A stretch of DNA of 64,000 nt from Hemileia vastatrix (taxonomy: Eukaryota; Basidiomycota; Pucciniomycetes; Pucciniales; Zaghouaniaceae). This document shows, in pieces, positions 1-10,830 of this stretch. Within the stretch, counting starts at the first letter, position 1, and each line of letters starts with the position of its first letter. The notes beneath the pieces are model-generated. The model was not told the origin of the DNA, did not search any database, and saw only the letters and a list, made by a program, of their open reading frames with translations. The translations under genes were made by a program, and so were the position numbers. The stretch is taken from positions 19,985,683-20,049,682 of the forward strand of contig JASXTE010000002.1 in the NCBI GenBank assembly GCA_030280995.1, written 5' to 3'.

Positions 1-20
1 TGTAAAACAATTAGCCTATC

Positions 21-497
21 TTTCATTTACCACAAATGGGTTTGAATATGTTTCAGTGGTTGCTCAAATTTTGACCTTCAAAGTTTAGCCTTTTTTTCTG
101 AGTTTCACTAAATTTATTTTATGTTTTTATATTGCATAAGTATAGAATAAGGCTTCTGAAACTCTTATCTGATATTTATCCAGGCTTATATCTCCATCTT
201 GTTGGAGTTTTAATCATCAAATTTCAAGCCTTTTTGAAATTTTGAAAAGAAGAGTCAGAATTATGGTTAGGCTCATTTGTATCTTATTTTCTTTTAGCTG
301 AAAATTTTTCTGGAACTGTTTTTTCATTTCCCATAAATAGATTTGAATTTGGTTCATTGGTTGCTGAGATGTTGACCCTTTAATTTGAGCCTTTTTTCTC
401 AATTTCACTTAATTTATTTAATGTTTTTATATTGCATAATTAGAGAATTAGTTTATGAAACACTTATCTGATTATTATCTAGGCTCTTAATCTCCCA
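21..497. repeat. Diverged tandem duplication, two units of about 176 bp
   Basis: Bases 21-196 and 322-497 are two diverged copies in the same orientation, about 301 bp apart. Both run from a TTTCATTT start through TTTGAAT, GGTTGCT, TTGACC, GCCTTTTTTCT and TTTTTATATTGCATAA to a final AATCTCC/TATCTCC. No convincing coding frame covers them. They lie just upstream of the Tet-like oxygenase relic and could be duplicated intron or upstream sequence of that gene. Confidence 0.7.
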
Positions 498-522
498 AAG
501 CTTAGGAACACTCAATTAATTC

Positions 523-756
523 TTGGCCAATGGCTTTAAAAAATTATATATTTGTTCATTTCAATCTAATTATAAACTGGCCAAGAATGCTGGACTTCCT
601 AATTGGATGGACATAGAGTTGGTTGAACTTAGTAATCATTATTTCTTTTATTCTAATACTTTCATCAACTATGGAGGATTTCACAGCCAGAGCCATTTTG
701 ACAAAACTGATTCTAATATGCTTACTTTTTTGATTTTCTGTTATATCATTCCTATT
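523..756 (+). pseudogene. Tet-like 2OG-Fe(II) oxygenase relic, N-terminal part (split by F1a)
   Basis: This open frame of 78 codons ends exactly where retroelement F1a inserted. It continues in the same frame from 10402 once the element and one copy of the CTATT duplication are removed. The segment FHSQSHFDKTD carries an HxD pair (H-F-D) of the kind that binds iron in 2-oxoglutarate oxygenases. After the element come GHGLYFPDH, DNHQTT (candidate distal His) and FTHFGCSFQI. From memory this motif order matches the fungal Tet-like 2OG-Fe(II) oxygenase family that is abundant in rusts and agaricomycetes. The ATG at 523 may not be the true start, since upstream exons could be missing. Two stops after the junction and the 9.6-kb insertion make it a pseudogene. 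The family call comes from pattern recall, not from a search. Confidence 0.5.
752..756. other. Target-site duplication of F1a, left copy (CTATT)
   Basis: CTATT directly precedes the 5' LTR and is repeated exactly at 10397-10401 directly after the 3' LTR. A 5-bp duplication is the usual length for Ty3/Gypsy integrases and fixes both outer ends of the element. Confidence 0.95.
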
Positions 757-2257
757 TGTCAGCCTGTATATCTCCAGGACTGAGTAAAAAGTGCTAATAA
801 GTTATGTTAAACACATGAACTATACATGGGAACAATAAATAAGAGTACACAAATAGTATACATAAGTAAAATTATGATAATACACAAAAAATGCCATTAT
901 AACACCTTATATACACGCATATATCCACCTTTTATAGGTCTTATGTACTTAATATTAAGTTGGAATATGTTAGGGTAATCTTAAGAGCCTTAAGTATAAG
1001 GCTAAATAATTTTTAAGTACACTTAAAGCTGTTATATTCATTGTTTTATGCAAAAAACAAGAAATGCGCTTTATTTCACTTAAAAGTTGACTATATGCGC
1101 TATAAAATTGAGAATATCAAAATTGCGCTTTGACAGATCAATTGGGCTCATTTAGAACTATTGATTTGGCTATTTAAATGCATAAAAATAACACTTTTCA
1201 AATTTGGTGTTTTTTATGCCAGAAATGGCTTCTGTGTACTGGCCACATACTGCCTGCTTTTTTCCCATGTGAATAGCTTCATTTTTAGCAAAGTTAGCTT
1301 TTTCACACTATATTTACGCCACATTCTACGCCCACTGTGGGGAAACACACTAAAATAGGCGACAGGCGCTTATTTAGTGTCCTAGCTTAATTAATAATGC
1401 ATTGACCTTGTTTATATGCACTAATTTCATTAATAACCTCACTCTTGGCACTTTATTTCATCACCACGCTTAAATTCGCCTAATTTTAGTCAAGGATTTA
1501 CCCGTGAAAGCGCCTGCCAAGAACTGCATGTAGTTACCCCACATCTCACGCTCTTTTTTAAGTTTTTGGGTGGTTTCTCAGTCAATTTTGGTTATTTTTG
1601 AATGGGAATTTCACGTAGTATAATGTCAGGATTAGCCCCATTAGTGCTACAGTAAATCCCCCTTATTATTAAGCTATTATTAACCTTAAAAAGTCGCCTT
1701 TAGTCTTTTATATTGTTGTTTTATACGCATATACTCTCTTTTTGTCTTTTTCTTTAATTTTGATGGATTTCCCATATTATTACAGTATTTTGGTGGTTGT
1801 TACTTGTCTAATTATGTCATGGGTCACTAAGGATGTTGATGGGAAGGTCTATTAGTTGTTTTGAGGCGTCATTAACTGTGTATTGGATGTTATATCAAGG
1901 GATTTATTGGAGAAACTCATTGTGTATAAAAGGAGGAGGTTTTTGGGTCTTGTTTCTACATTCTTTATCATTACAATTTAACCAATGTAACCAAATAAAT
2001 TACAATAAATATCAATTAGTACTTTTATAAGACTTTTGAATAGTATCTGAATTATATAATCTATTTTTCTACCAACTACAAAGATTGTAAGCCATATATA
2101 AGAATAGTGAGAATTATAGTACTGAGACCTTTATATTTGATTATATTTTACAACTTAGTGGATTAATACTACAGTATTCATATAGGACCATTAAAATCTT
2201 CTAGAAAACTGACCATTCAAGCTAGTTCACGTCCTTGTACTTGACGTTAGCCTGACA
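757..2257 (+). repeat. F1a 5' LTR
   Basis: TGTCAG...CTGACA termini; about 97-98% identical by eye to 8897-10396. TATAAAAG at 1925-1932 is the likely core promoter element, followed by a GGAGGAGG stretch. The LTR is rich in short GCGC-containing words (TGCGCTT, GGCGCTT) that stand out from the AT-rich background. Small open frames inside it (for example 1161-1358) recur in the 3' LTR only because the LTR is repeated; I see no sign that they are genes. Confidence 0.93.
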
Positions 2258-2842
2258 ATTGGGGGCCTTTCCTCAAGAATTCTGTTATAATCCAGTAAGT
2301 GAAATTTTCAAAGAAGGTACACGTAAATAATATCCCTATAGAAATATTTGGATAATTACAACAGGTTGGGGTCACTTATATAGTGATTTCAGAAAAAGAA
2401 GCCCTGTTATATAATTAAATTGTGATATTGAATCATCAATTTTACCACTAATTTAACATATAATTGTTCTTAGTGGGAGTCTGTCAATAGACCAATTAAA
2501 ATTGTGATCTTTGCAGATGATAACCAATTAAACTGATTAATTGTTTTCTTTTTACAGGACTCTTAATCCCTTTTTTTATTGGTTTGTAAAATTCATTTAA
2601 TATTTGGAAAACATCTTACTAACAAATTTTCTTTTTTAAATATAAAAACATGGCTACATATTGTAGACCAGTTAAATCAAGTGACCACATAAAAGCATAT
2701 TTGACTTTTGGCACTTAAAGATTCAATTCATACCAATAAGTAAGCAATAATTTGTCTTCAGTGGTATTAATAAATACTGATTAAACTCCTTTTTGAAGTT
2801 TTTCATATCTAAACTTTCAATTCTTTAAAATTCCACGTAAAA
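2258..2842 (+). promoter_or_regulatory. F1a leader with primer-binding-like block next to the LTR
   Basis: The first 15 nt after the LTR are ATTGGGGGCCTTTCC. The same place in F1b (39550-39564, - strand) reads ACTGAGGGCCTTTCC, so ten bases, GGGCCTTTCC, are shared although the LTRs differ. This is the expected place for the minus-strand primer site. It does not begin with the usual TGG directly after the LTR, and I could not match it to a tRNA 3' end. The rest of the leader is AT-rich with no gene seen. Confidence 0.5.
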
Positions 2843-5800
2843 ATGTGTGACAACAATGACATTGTAAGTAATAAGGCAAAACCTTATAACTTAAGAACTA
2901 GAGCTGAAAGACCTGTTACAGGACATCCAAATGGAGGGTCAAGAATCACCAGTAACAATAAACAACACCCCACCAATTTCCATGGAGGAAAAGGAAAAGC
3001 TCTTAAAACAAATGTCAATAAAGAAGTCCAAAAACACCTTACAAGAGCAAATTCACTCCCTCTCAACCCTACTGAATAAACTAACAATAAGAGTAAACAA
3101 TATGTTAGACCAGATCAACAATCTGGAGAAAAGGGAGGCACAGGGCTTTATAGAAGTCAACCAGGCTCTAGTGGATATAAGGTGTCATCAACAACCAGTG
3201 GCACCAAATACCACAGCAACACCTCCAGTCCCAGAAGAGGACCAAAAGATAACTGTAAGCAAATGGAAGTGGGATTGGTATGCCCAAAACTACAACAGTC
3301 CTCCTCAACAGGGATCCAGCAGTCACCCTTACAGGGGAAAGCCAAGGAGAGTCAGGGGAAATGGAATAAGACCATGGTAAGTCATCCATCTTCTCAGGAT
3401 CAATTATATAATCCTAACAATGAATTACTTATAGGTAATGAAACTGATAGAGAGTTATTGGATATAATTGATAAGGATTTAAAAAATTATTCATTTGAAA
3501 ATAACATGTTAGACTTGTCTTTAAATGAGGACAATGCACATAGTTTTATTGATCACCAGGAAAATACTATTAATATAAAAATGGAATCAAATGAATTAAA
3601 ACTTGACCCTGATGATGAGTCTTCTGAATTGGAAACAGACAAAATTGAATATTTTCTGAAAGAAAATCCAATGGAATCAAAAATAATTAGTAAATTATTA
3701 TTAAGAATTGAGAAATTGGAAGAATTCTCTAGAGAGTCCAACAATAATACAGAAAGTGTATTATTAAACATCACACAATCATTGAGTACAACAGCCAATA
3801 AGTTAAAAGTTATTGAGAATTCAAATAATGAATTGATCAATGAAAACAAAAGATTAAATTCTGAGATTAAAAATTTAGAAATTAAATTAGAACATTCTCA
3901 AAATATTATGGCCACCATAGAGGGACGTGTAAAATTGTCTTTTTCAAATGTAAATGATACTTTAACTCATGTACCTGTAATAAAAGATAGGTTACAAAGA
4001 GTAGAAATTGAGGTAGCCAACATTTTGAAAAATACTGAAACAATAAAGGATACTACCTCTTATGTAGAAAGAGTACCAGTTTTTATGAAACACTCTGATG
4101 ATAAACAAATGATGGAACATGAACATAGTGTCATGGGCTCTGAGAATATAAAATCAGTAAAAGATGAAATTAATGATCATCTTTCTAAAGTGAGTGAATT
4201 ACTCAATATTCCTCAGGTTAGGGAAGCTAAAACTAGCCAAAAGAACTGGCCTAAGTTAGATCAGTACCCTTCTTTTGACGGGGATTCAAAATCTGATTGG
4301 CAACAATTCATACAAAGAATTGATAACTTAAAATTTTCATATAAATTACCTGATGAAGAAATTACTTCAAAGTTAATATCTTTATTTACAGATGTGGCCT
4401 TATTATGGTTTGAATCTGTATTGAGTGAGGGAATTAATTACTCCTGGAATGAATGGAAGGCACTAATTGAAAGGCAATTTGGTGGCCCAAAATTTAGAAT
4501 CACTCACCAAAGACTGTATGAAAGGGCCAGATATAATCCAAGTGCTGGAGATAAACCCATGGTCTTCTTAATTAATTTAATAAAAATCATGAAAGCTATG
4601 GATCCAAAAATGGATTATGAAGAGTGGAAAGAAAAAATAATATACAAGTTGCCTATATCAGTTAGAGACATTATTGTAGCTAGAACTGAGACTGTCAGAG
4701 ACACCTCTGGATTCATTAATATATGCAATGAGATATTATTAAACCACAAGTATGAAACCAAGTATAGTAATTACAGACAAAGTGTTGACGTGGTAAAACC
4801 TACTACAAGTAAGTTACCAATGGAAAAGAAAAAACCTTCAGCTCCCCTTGTCCCTAAGAGACAAGAAAATAACACTTGTTACAAATGTAATGAACCTTGG
4901 GTTAAAGGTCACACGTGTAAGAAAAGAATAAATGTTATTGAAACCTCACAGAATTCTGAACCTAGTAATCATGAAGATGAGAATGTGGAATCCAGTGAGG
5001 ATTGAAAAAGTAACATATCTTACAGTGATGATGAAAATGAGATATTTGTATTAGAACAGGATATAATGTTCCTGAATGATGCTATACCTCATACAGACAC
5101 ATCTTTAACTTCCATAGAGGAAGCTGAAATAATCAAAGATGTATCTCATGACACTTACAAAATAACACCTATCAGAGCACCTATTATCATATGTGGAAAA
5201 GAAATGAATGCCATTCTTGACACTGGTGCTGCAGGTAGTGTAGTTTCACTTAATGCATTAAGGAAACTTGATAGTAAGTACCAGGAAAAACTAGAACCTG
5301 TTCAGACAAAGAACTGGAGGGGTTTTGGTTCAGTATTAAATTCAATTGGCAAATACGAAACTGCTGTATTCTTTAAATATAATAATGGATATGTTAGAGC
5401 AGTTTGTGAATTTGTAGTAATGGATAATAATAATTGTAGTGATTGTTTTATTATTGGCAATGATTTATTGACAAAATTTGGCATTAAACTAGATCCTGCA
5501 AACAGTTGTTTCACCATAGGGGTGAATGGTAAAAGAAAATTAAAAATATGTTCTGAAAATTCAGTATATGCCATTTCTCCTAGAGAAGAACAACTACAAG
5601 GTGGAAGAACCACCAATGAAGTGGGTGAATTGGAAAATGAAATCCAAAAGGCCTCTTTCAGTCCTCAACTCTCAAAAATTGAACAAGAAGACATTTTGAG
5701 ATTGATTAAATCATATCATATGGCATTTGCTCATGGATCAAATGAACTAGGATTGGTCAAAGACCATGAGATGAAAATCTCTCTAAGCTGTGATCTGGAT

Positions 5801-8716
5801 AATATTCTTGGCAGCTTAAAAAAGAAACCCTACCCAGCATCTCCTGCAAAAAGGAAAGATATTGAAGACAATATAAAATTGTTGTTGGAGATGGGTATTG
5901 TTGAAAAAGTGGACACAACACCTAAGTATTGTGTCATTTCACCAGTATTAATCTCTTATGAAAAAGATAAGGCAAGATTATGTGGTGATTATAGAGCTCT
6001 GAATACATATAGAGTAGATGATATTTACCCTCTACCAATGATAGCTTCTATCCATGCTACCTTACAAGGAGCAAAATATATTTCCTGTCTGGATGGGAAC
6101 AAGGGTTACCACCAGATTCCTGTGGAAAGAAATTCTCAAAATTACTTATTAATAACCACACATATGGGTATATATAAGTATGTGAGAATGCCATTTGGCC
6201 CAAAGAATGCGCCTTCAGTCTTCCAAAAATTGATGGATAGTGTTTTTCATCAGGAAATGGTTGAAGGATGGCTATTGGTCTATATTGATGACATCATAGT
6301 GTTTTCAAAAACATATGATGAACATTTAAATCACCTGAAAAGAATCTTTCAAAAAATGGATGAAATTAATATGACTATTGCATTAAAGAAATGTAAATTT
6401 GGATTTCAATCCTTGAAAGTACTTGGACATGTTGTATCTGGATTACAAATTTGTGTTGACCAGAATAAGGTGGGAGCAATTAAAAACATTGGGATACCTA
6501 AAAATGTAAAAGAGGTTCAAAGTTTTTTGGGTATGTGTGGATATTATAGACAATATATTAAAAATTACCAATCCATTGCAGCCCCTTTAACAACATTAAT
6601 CAGGAAGAATGAGGCTTTCATTTGGAATAATGAAAGACAACACGCCTTTAATAAGTTAAAGGAATGTTTAATGTCAGCTCCAATATTGGGACTGCCAGAT
6701 TTCACCCTACCTTTTATCTTGTACACTGATGCAAGTTTCATAGGTTTAGGTGCTGCTTTACCGCAGAAACAGATAATAAATGGAAAATTATCTGAAGTAG
6801 TTATCTGTTATATATCCAGAACCTTAAGAAAAACAGAATTAAGGTATGGTGGCACACAGCTAGAATGTTTAGCCGTGGTGTGGGCTTTGGAGAAACTTCA
6901 TTACTATCTGGAAGACCAGAAGTTTGAACTTATAACAGATTGCAGTGCAGTAAAATCATTACTAAACATGAAAACACCTAATAGGCACATGTTTGGATGG
7001 CAACTAGCTGTACAAGTGTACAGAGGAAGAATGACAATGACTCACAGAGCAGGAACATTTCATTCAAATGTGGATTTATTATCCAGAAGTCCTTTGCCAA
7101 ATGATGCTGACAACCCAGCTTATGTACCTGAAAATGAGGTTATACACATATTTGGGATTTATATAGTGGATTTAGAAGAAGAGTTTATGCAAACTATATT
7201 GGAAAATTATTCATCTGATAAAGATTTGTCTAAACTATCTACCATTCTTAATGATCCAACAAATGCCTCCATGAGTGCATTAATTAAAACCTTGCCTCCA
7301 AAGTATAAAAATGCGTTGGAAAAAGGTAAACTATCAATTGAAGATGGATGTATATATTACAGGAAAAAGTTAAGCAATGTAATAGTAATACCACCTTCAA
7401 TGAAAGAGTTAATTTTGAGTACTTGTCATGATGACATCTTAGCTGGTCATTTTGACTTTAACAAAACATTAACCAGAGTTAAAAATACAGCATGGTGGAT
7501 AAACATGAAAGAGGATGTACAAAAATACATTGAAACATGTGACTCTTGTCAGAAATCTAAAAGATTAACTGGGAAGAGAGCTGGGTTGTTACAACAAATA
7601 GAGCAGCCAAAAGCTCCATGGGAAATTATAAACATGGATTTTGTAACTGGCTTTCCATTAGCAGGAAAAGACAGTTTTAATTCTTGCTGGTTAATAGTAA
7701 ATAGATTAACAAAAATGTGTAAATTTATCCCTATCCATAAATAGGTATCTGCAAAAGACTTGGCATTACTATGGTGGACTCAGATGATGAATACTGCTGG
7801 GTTCCCCAAAGCCATAATCTCTGACAGAGATCCTAAATTTACTTCAGAGTTCTGGAAATCTTTGATGGAAGTATCAGGTTGTCAATTAAAATTGTCTACA
7901 GCACACCATCCACAAACTGATGGGCTAGCTGAGAGGATGATACAAACTCTAGAAGACATGATCAGAAGATATTGTGCCTTTGGATTAGAATACAAAGACA
8001 ATGAGAAATTCACACATGACTGGGTAACATTAATTCCTGGCCTTGAATTTGCTTATAACAGCACAACTAATTCTGTAACAGAGAAGAAACCATTTGAACT
8101 CTGGCTGGGATATGTACCAAATACCCCAGTAAATCATTTAAATAAATTACCAAGGTTGGATATACACCCTGGCACTAAATCCTTTATTCATATGCAAAAA
8201 ATGTGTAGAAAGCATGCATAAGAATACATCCAAAAAGCATTTGAATATGAAAAGAAAAGGTGGGACAAATCTCATAAAGAATTTGAATTCAAAAAGGGAG
8301 ATGAAGTCCTCATATCAACACTACATTTTAACTTACAAGGTAATGTTAAATTAAAGGATCCCTTTGTAGGACCTTTTGTAGTAAGTAAAATGGTTGGGAA
8401 TAATGCAGTGGAAGTCATATTATATGCTCCATATGATAGGAAACATCCAGTTTTCCCTATCTCATTATTGAAACCTTACCATGCAAATGATCCTGACTTA
8501 TTTCCAAAAAGAAGGGGAAGGCCTAAAAAGCAACCTGAAGAAATTGTGGAAAAAGAAGAGATTGAAAAAATACTCAAGAAAAGAATCCTTACTAAAGAAA
8601 AAGGAACTGAGTATTTACTAAGATTTAAAGGGAAATGAAATGAATTTGATAAATGGATACCTGAAAAAGAAATTTCTAATTTATCCACCCTTCTTAAAAA
8701 ATTTAAACAGAAATAA
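2843..8716 (+). pseudogene. F1a gag-pro-pol polyprotein with chromodomain (five in-frame stops)
   Basis: One continuous reading frame runs from 2843, or more likely from the ATG at 3374 in ACCATGG, to TAA 8714. It is broken by TAA 3077, TGA 5003, TAG 7742, TAA 8219 and TGA 8636. Order of parts: Gag with the WPKLDQYPSFDGD block (about 4251), the zinc knuckle CYKCNEPWVKGHTC (about 4879), protease LDTGAAGSVVS (about 5216), RT with YIDD (6281-6292), RNase H with YTDAS (about 6722) and ECLAVVWALEKL, integrase zinc-binding region CHDDILAGH...CDSCQ (about 7425-7550), catalytic core NMDFVTG, ISDRDPKF and GLAERM, then EYLLRFKGK and a WIPEKE chromodomain end. F1b supplies the intact residue at most stops. 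No frameshift was found, so decay here is by substitution only. Confidence 0.93.
2931..3380 (+). CDS. F1a ORF1 (coiled coil, WKWD, C-terminal PW), overlaps gag in +1 frame
   Basis: This 149-residue frame starts at ATG 2931, 88 nt after the first ATG of the gag frame and in its +1 phase. Residues about 20-70 are charged and helical with a coiled-coil-like heptad pattern (EQIHSLSTLLNKL). Near residue 110 is SKWKWDW, then HPYRGKPRRVRG, a basic tail, and the terminal RPW. F1b has a matching ORF1 in the same phase, with WKWD, HPY, a basic region and final PW. A third relic in F1c at 41.5-41.95 kb keeps TWKWEW, HPYKGK and KPW. The stop TAA lies in ACCATGGTAAGT, so it overlaps a strong-context ATG (3374) in the gag frame. 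The product may be a structural or nucleic-acid-binding Gag-like protein (inference); I do not recognise a named family. Confidence 0.7.
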   Translation: MEGQESPVTINNTPPISMEEKEKLLKQMSIKKSKNTLQEQIHSLSTLLNKLTIRVNNMLDQINNLEKREAQGFIEVNQALVDIRCHQQPVAPNTTATPPVPEEDQKITVSKWKWDWYAQNYNSPPQQGSSSHPYRGKPRRVRGNGIRPW

Positions 8717-8896
8717 ACTTCTGTTCAACCAGCTGAGAGGTTAAAAAACCAGTACTCATAATATTTTATTATGTTTTATTTCTTTAAAGTATAATCTTTA
8801 ATGCTACAGAATTAATCTGAATACCTGAAAATTACAAATTAATAAATAAAATGTATAACTTATCATTTTTTTTATTGTTTTTTTTGGGTGGGCGAG
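8717..8896 (+). promoter_or_regulatory. F1a 3' untranslated stretch and polypurine-like tract
   Basis: Short AT-rich sequence after the pol stop that ends in a T-run and GGGTGGGCGAG immediately before the 3' LTR. F1b has GAGTGAGGGAG at the same place. Both are G/A-rich and fit a plus-strand primer (polypurine tract), although F1a has two pyrimidines in it. Confidence 0.6.
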
Positions 8897-10396
8897 TGTC
8901 AGCCTGTATATCTCCAGGACTGAGTAAAAAGTGCTAATAAGTTATGTTAAACACATGAACTATACATGGGAACAATAAATAAGAGTACACAAATAGTATA
9001 CCTTAGTAAAATTATGATAATACACAAAAAATGCCATTATAACCCCTTATATACACGCATATATCCACCTTTTATAGGTCTTATGTAATTAATATTAAGT
9101 TGGAATATGTTAGGGTAATCTTAAGAGCCTTAAGTATAAGGCTACATAATTTTTAAGTACACTTAAAGCTGTTATATTCATTGTTTTATGCAAAAAACAA
9201 GAAATGCGCTTTATTTCACTTAAAAGTTGACTATATGCGCTATAAAATTGAGAATATCAAAATTGCGCTTTGACAGATCAATTGGGCTCATTTAGAACTA
9301 TTGATTTGGCTATTTAAATGCATAAAAATAACACTTTTCAAATTTGGTGTTTTTTATGCCAGAAATGGCTTCTGTGTATTGGCCACATACTGCCTGCTTT
9401 TTTCCTGTGTGAATAGCTTCATTTTTAGCAAAGTTAGCTTTTTCACACTATATTTACCCCACATTCTACGCCCACTGTGGGGAAACACACTAAAATAGGC
9501 GACAGGCGCTTATTTAGTGTCCTAGCTTAATTAATAATGCATTGACCTTGTTTATATGCACTAATTTCATTAATAACCTCACTCTTGGCACTTTATTTCA
9601 TCACCAGGCTTAAATTCGCCTAATTTTAGTCAAGGATTTACCCGTGCAAGCGCCTTCCAAGAACTGCATGTAGTTACCCCACATCTCACGCTCTTTTTTA
9701 AGTTTTTGGGTGGTTTCTCAGTCAATTTTGGTTATTTTTGAATGGGAATTTCACGTAGTATAATGTCAGGATTAGCCTTATTATTTCTACAGTAAATCCC
9801 CCTTATTATTAAGCTATTATTAACCTTAAAAAGTCTCCTTTAGTCTTTAATATTATTGTTTTATACGCATATACTCTCTTTTTGTCTTTTTCTTTAATTT
9901 TGATGGATTTCCCATATTATTACAGTATTTTGGCGGTTGTTACTTGTCTAATTATGTCATGGGTCACTAGGGATGTTGATGGGAAGGTCTATTAGTTGTG
10001 TTGAGGCGTCATAAATGTGTATTGGATGGTATATCAAGGGATTTATTGAAGAAACTCAGTGTGTATAAAAGGAGGAGGTTTTTGGGTCTTGTTTCTACAT
10101 TCTTTATCATTACAATTTAACCAATATAACCAAATAAATTACAATACATATCAATTAGTACTTTTATAAGACTTTTGAATAGTATCTGAATTATATAATC
10201 TATTTTTCTACCAACTACAAAGATTGTAAGCCATATATAAGAATAGTGAGAATTATAGTACTGAGACCTTTATATTTGATTATATTTTACAACTTAGTGG
10301 ATTAATACTACAGTATTCATATAGGAACATTAAAATCTTCTAGACAACTGACCATTCAAGCTAGTTCACGTCCTTGTACTTGACCTTACCCTGACA
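8897..10396 (+). repeat. F1a 3' LTR
   Basis: Partner of 757-2257, ending CTGACA and followed by the second CTATT. TATAAAAG is at 10064-10071. Differences from the 5' LTR are scattered single substitutions and small indels, which fits an insertion that has aged in place. Confidence 0.93.
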
Positions 10397-10401
10397 CTAT
10401 T
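10397..10401. other. Target-site duplication of F1a, right copy (CTATT)
   Basis: Exact copy of 752-756. Reading from 754-756 directly into 10402 restores an uninterrupted codon phase across the insertion point. Confidence 0.95.
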
Positions 10402-10826
10402 ACTGAAAGACCAGTCCCTTCAACTGCTAAAATAAAAGGCCATGGACTATACTTTCCAGATCATAAATTTATCATGGAATTTGTATTAGGAAACAGGATT
10501 ATGGAAGCTATTTGGAATTCTTCAAGAGATAATCATCAAACTACAATTACATAGGTATCTATTCTTTACTTAAAAAATGTTTCTCAAGTTCATCACCAAA
10601 CAACTAAAGCTCCACCTGGCTTGTAATCTTTTCAAGAGTTCACACATTTTGGATGTTCATTTCAAATCAGTCAAAAATTAATCCACAGAATAAATAAGGT
10701 AAAAAAAGAAAATAAATTTAACAAATATAAAAAAACTTCAAAAATCCTGTGAAGAATTTTCTCACTTTGGCTGTTCTTTTCAAATCAATAGGAAGCTGGT
10801 CAATATGATTGATAAGGTATGAGAAA
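10402..10826 (+). pseudogene. Tet-like 2OG-Fe(II) oxygenase relic, C-terminal part with duplicated last segment
   Basis: The segment continues the frame of 523-756: TERPVPS, GHGLYFPDH, EAIWNSS, DNHQTT, then TAG 10552, TAA 10624 and EFTHFGCSFQISQKL up to about 10700. The DNHQTT histidine and the FGCSFQ block fit the distal iron ligand and final strand of Tet-like 2OG oxygenases. About 118 bp further on, 10744-10818 repeats the last segment as EFSHFGCSFQINRKL. Each repeat ends in AATAAGGTAAAA or GATAAGGTATGA, which look like exon ends followed by GT donors, so a terminal exon seems to have been duplicated. The frame is not functional as it stands. Confidence 0.5.
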
Positions 10827-10830
10827 AGGT

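Larger units (their letters stand above)
757..10396 (+). mobile_element. F1a: full-length Ty3/Gypsy (chromodomain) LTR retrotransposon, 9640 bp
   Basis: Two LTRs of 1501 and 1500 bp, each starting TGTCAG and ending CTGACA, enclose a gag-protease-RT-RNase H-integrase-chromodomain frame. The CTATT duplication flanks the whole unit. The LTRs differ at many scattered positions and the polyprotein frame has five stop codons but no frameshift. The copy is therefore moderately old and cannot make Pol by itself. It lies inside a Tet-like oxygenase relic. F1b, on the other strand at 31.5-40.7 kb, is a younger relative with a different LTR. Confidence 0.95.

Noticed and set aside
1161..1358. 65-codon frame repeated at 9301-9498.
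   Set aside because: Inside the F1a LTRs; identical only because LTRs are duplicated. No motif supports a gene.
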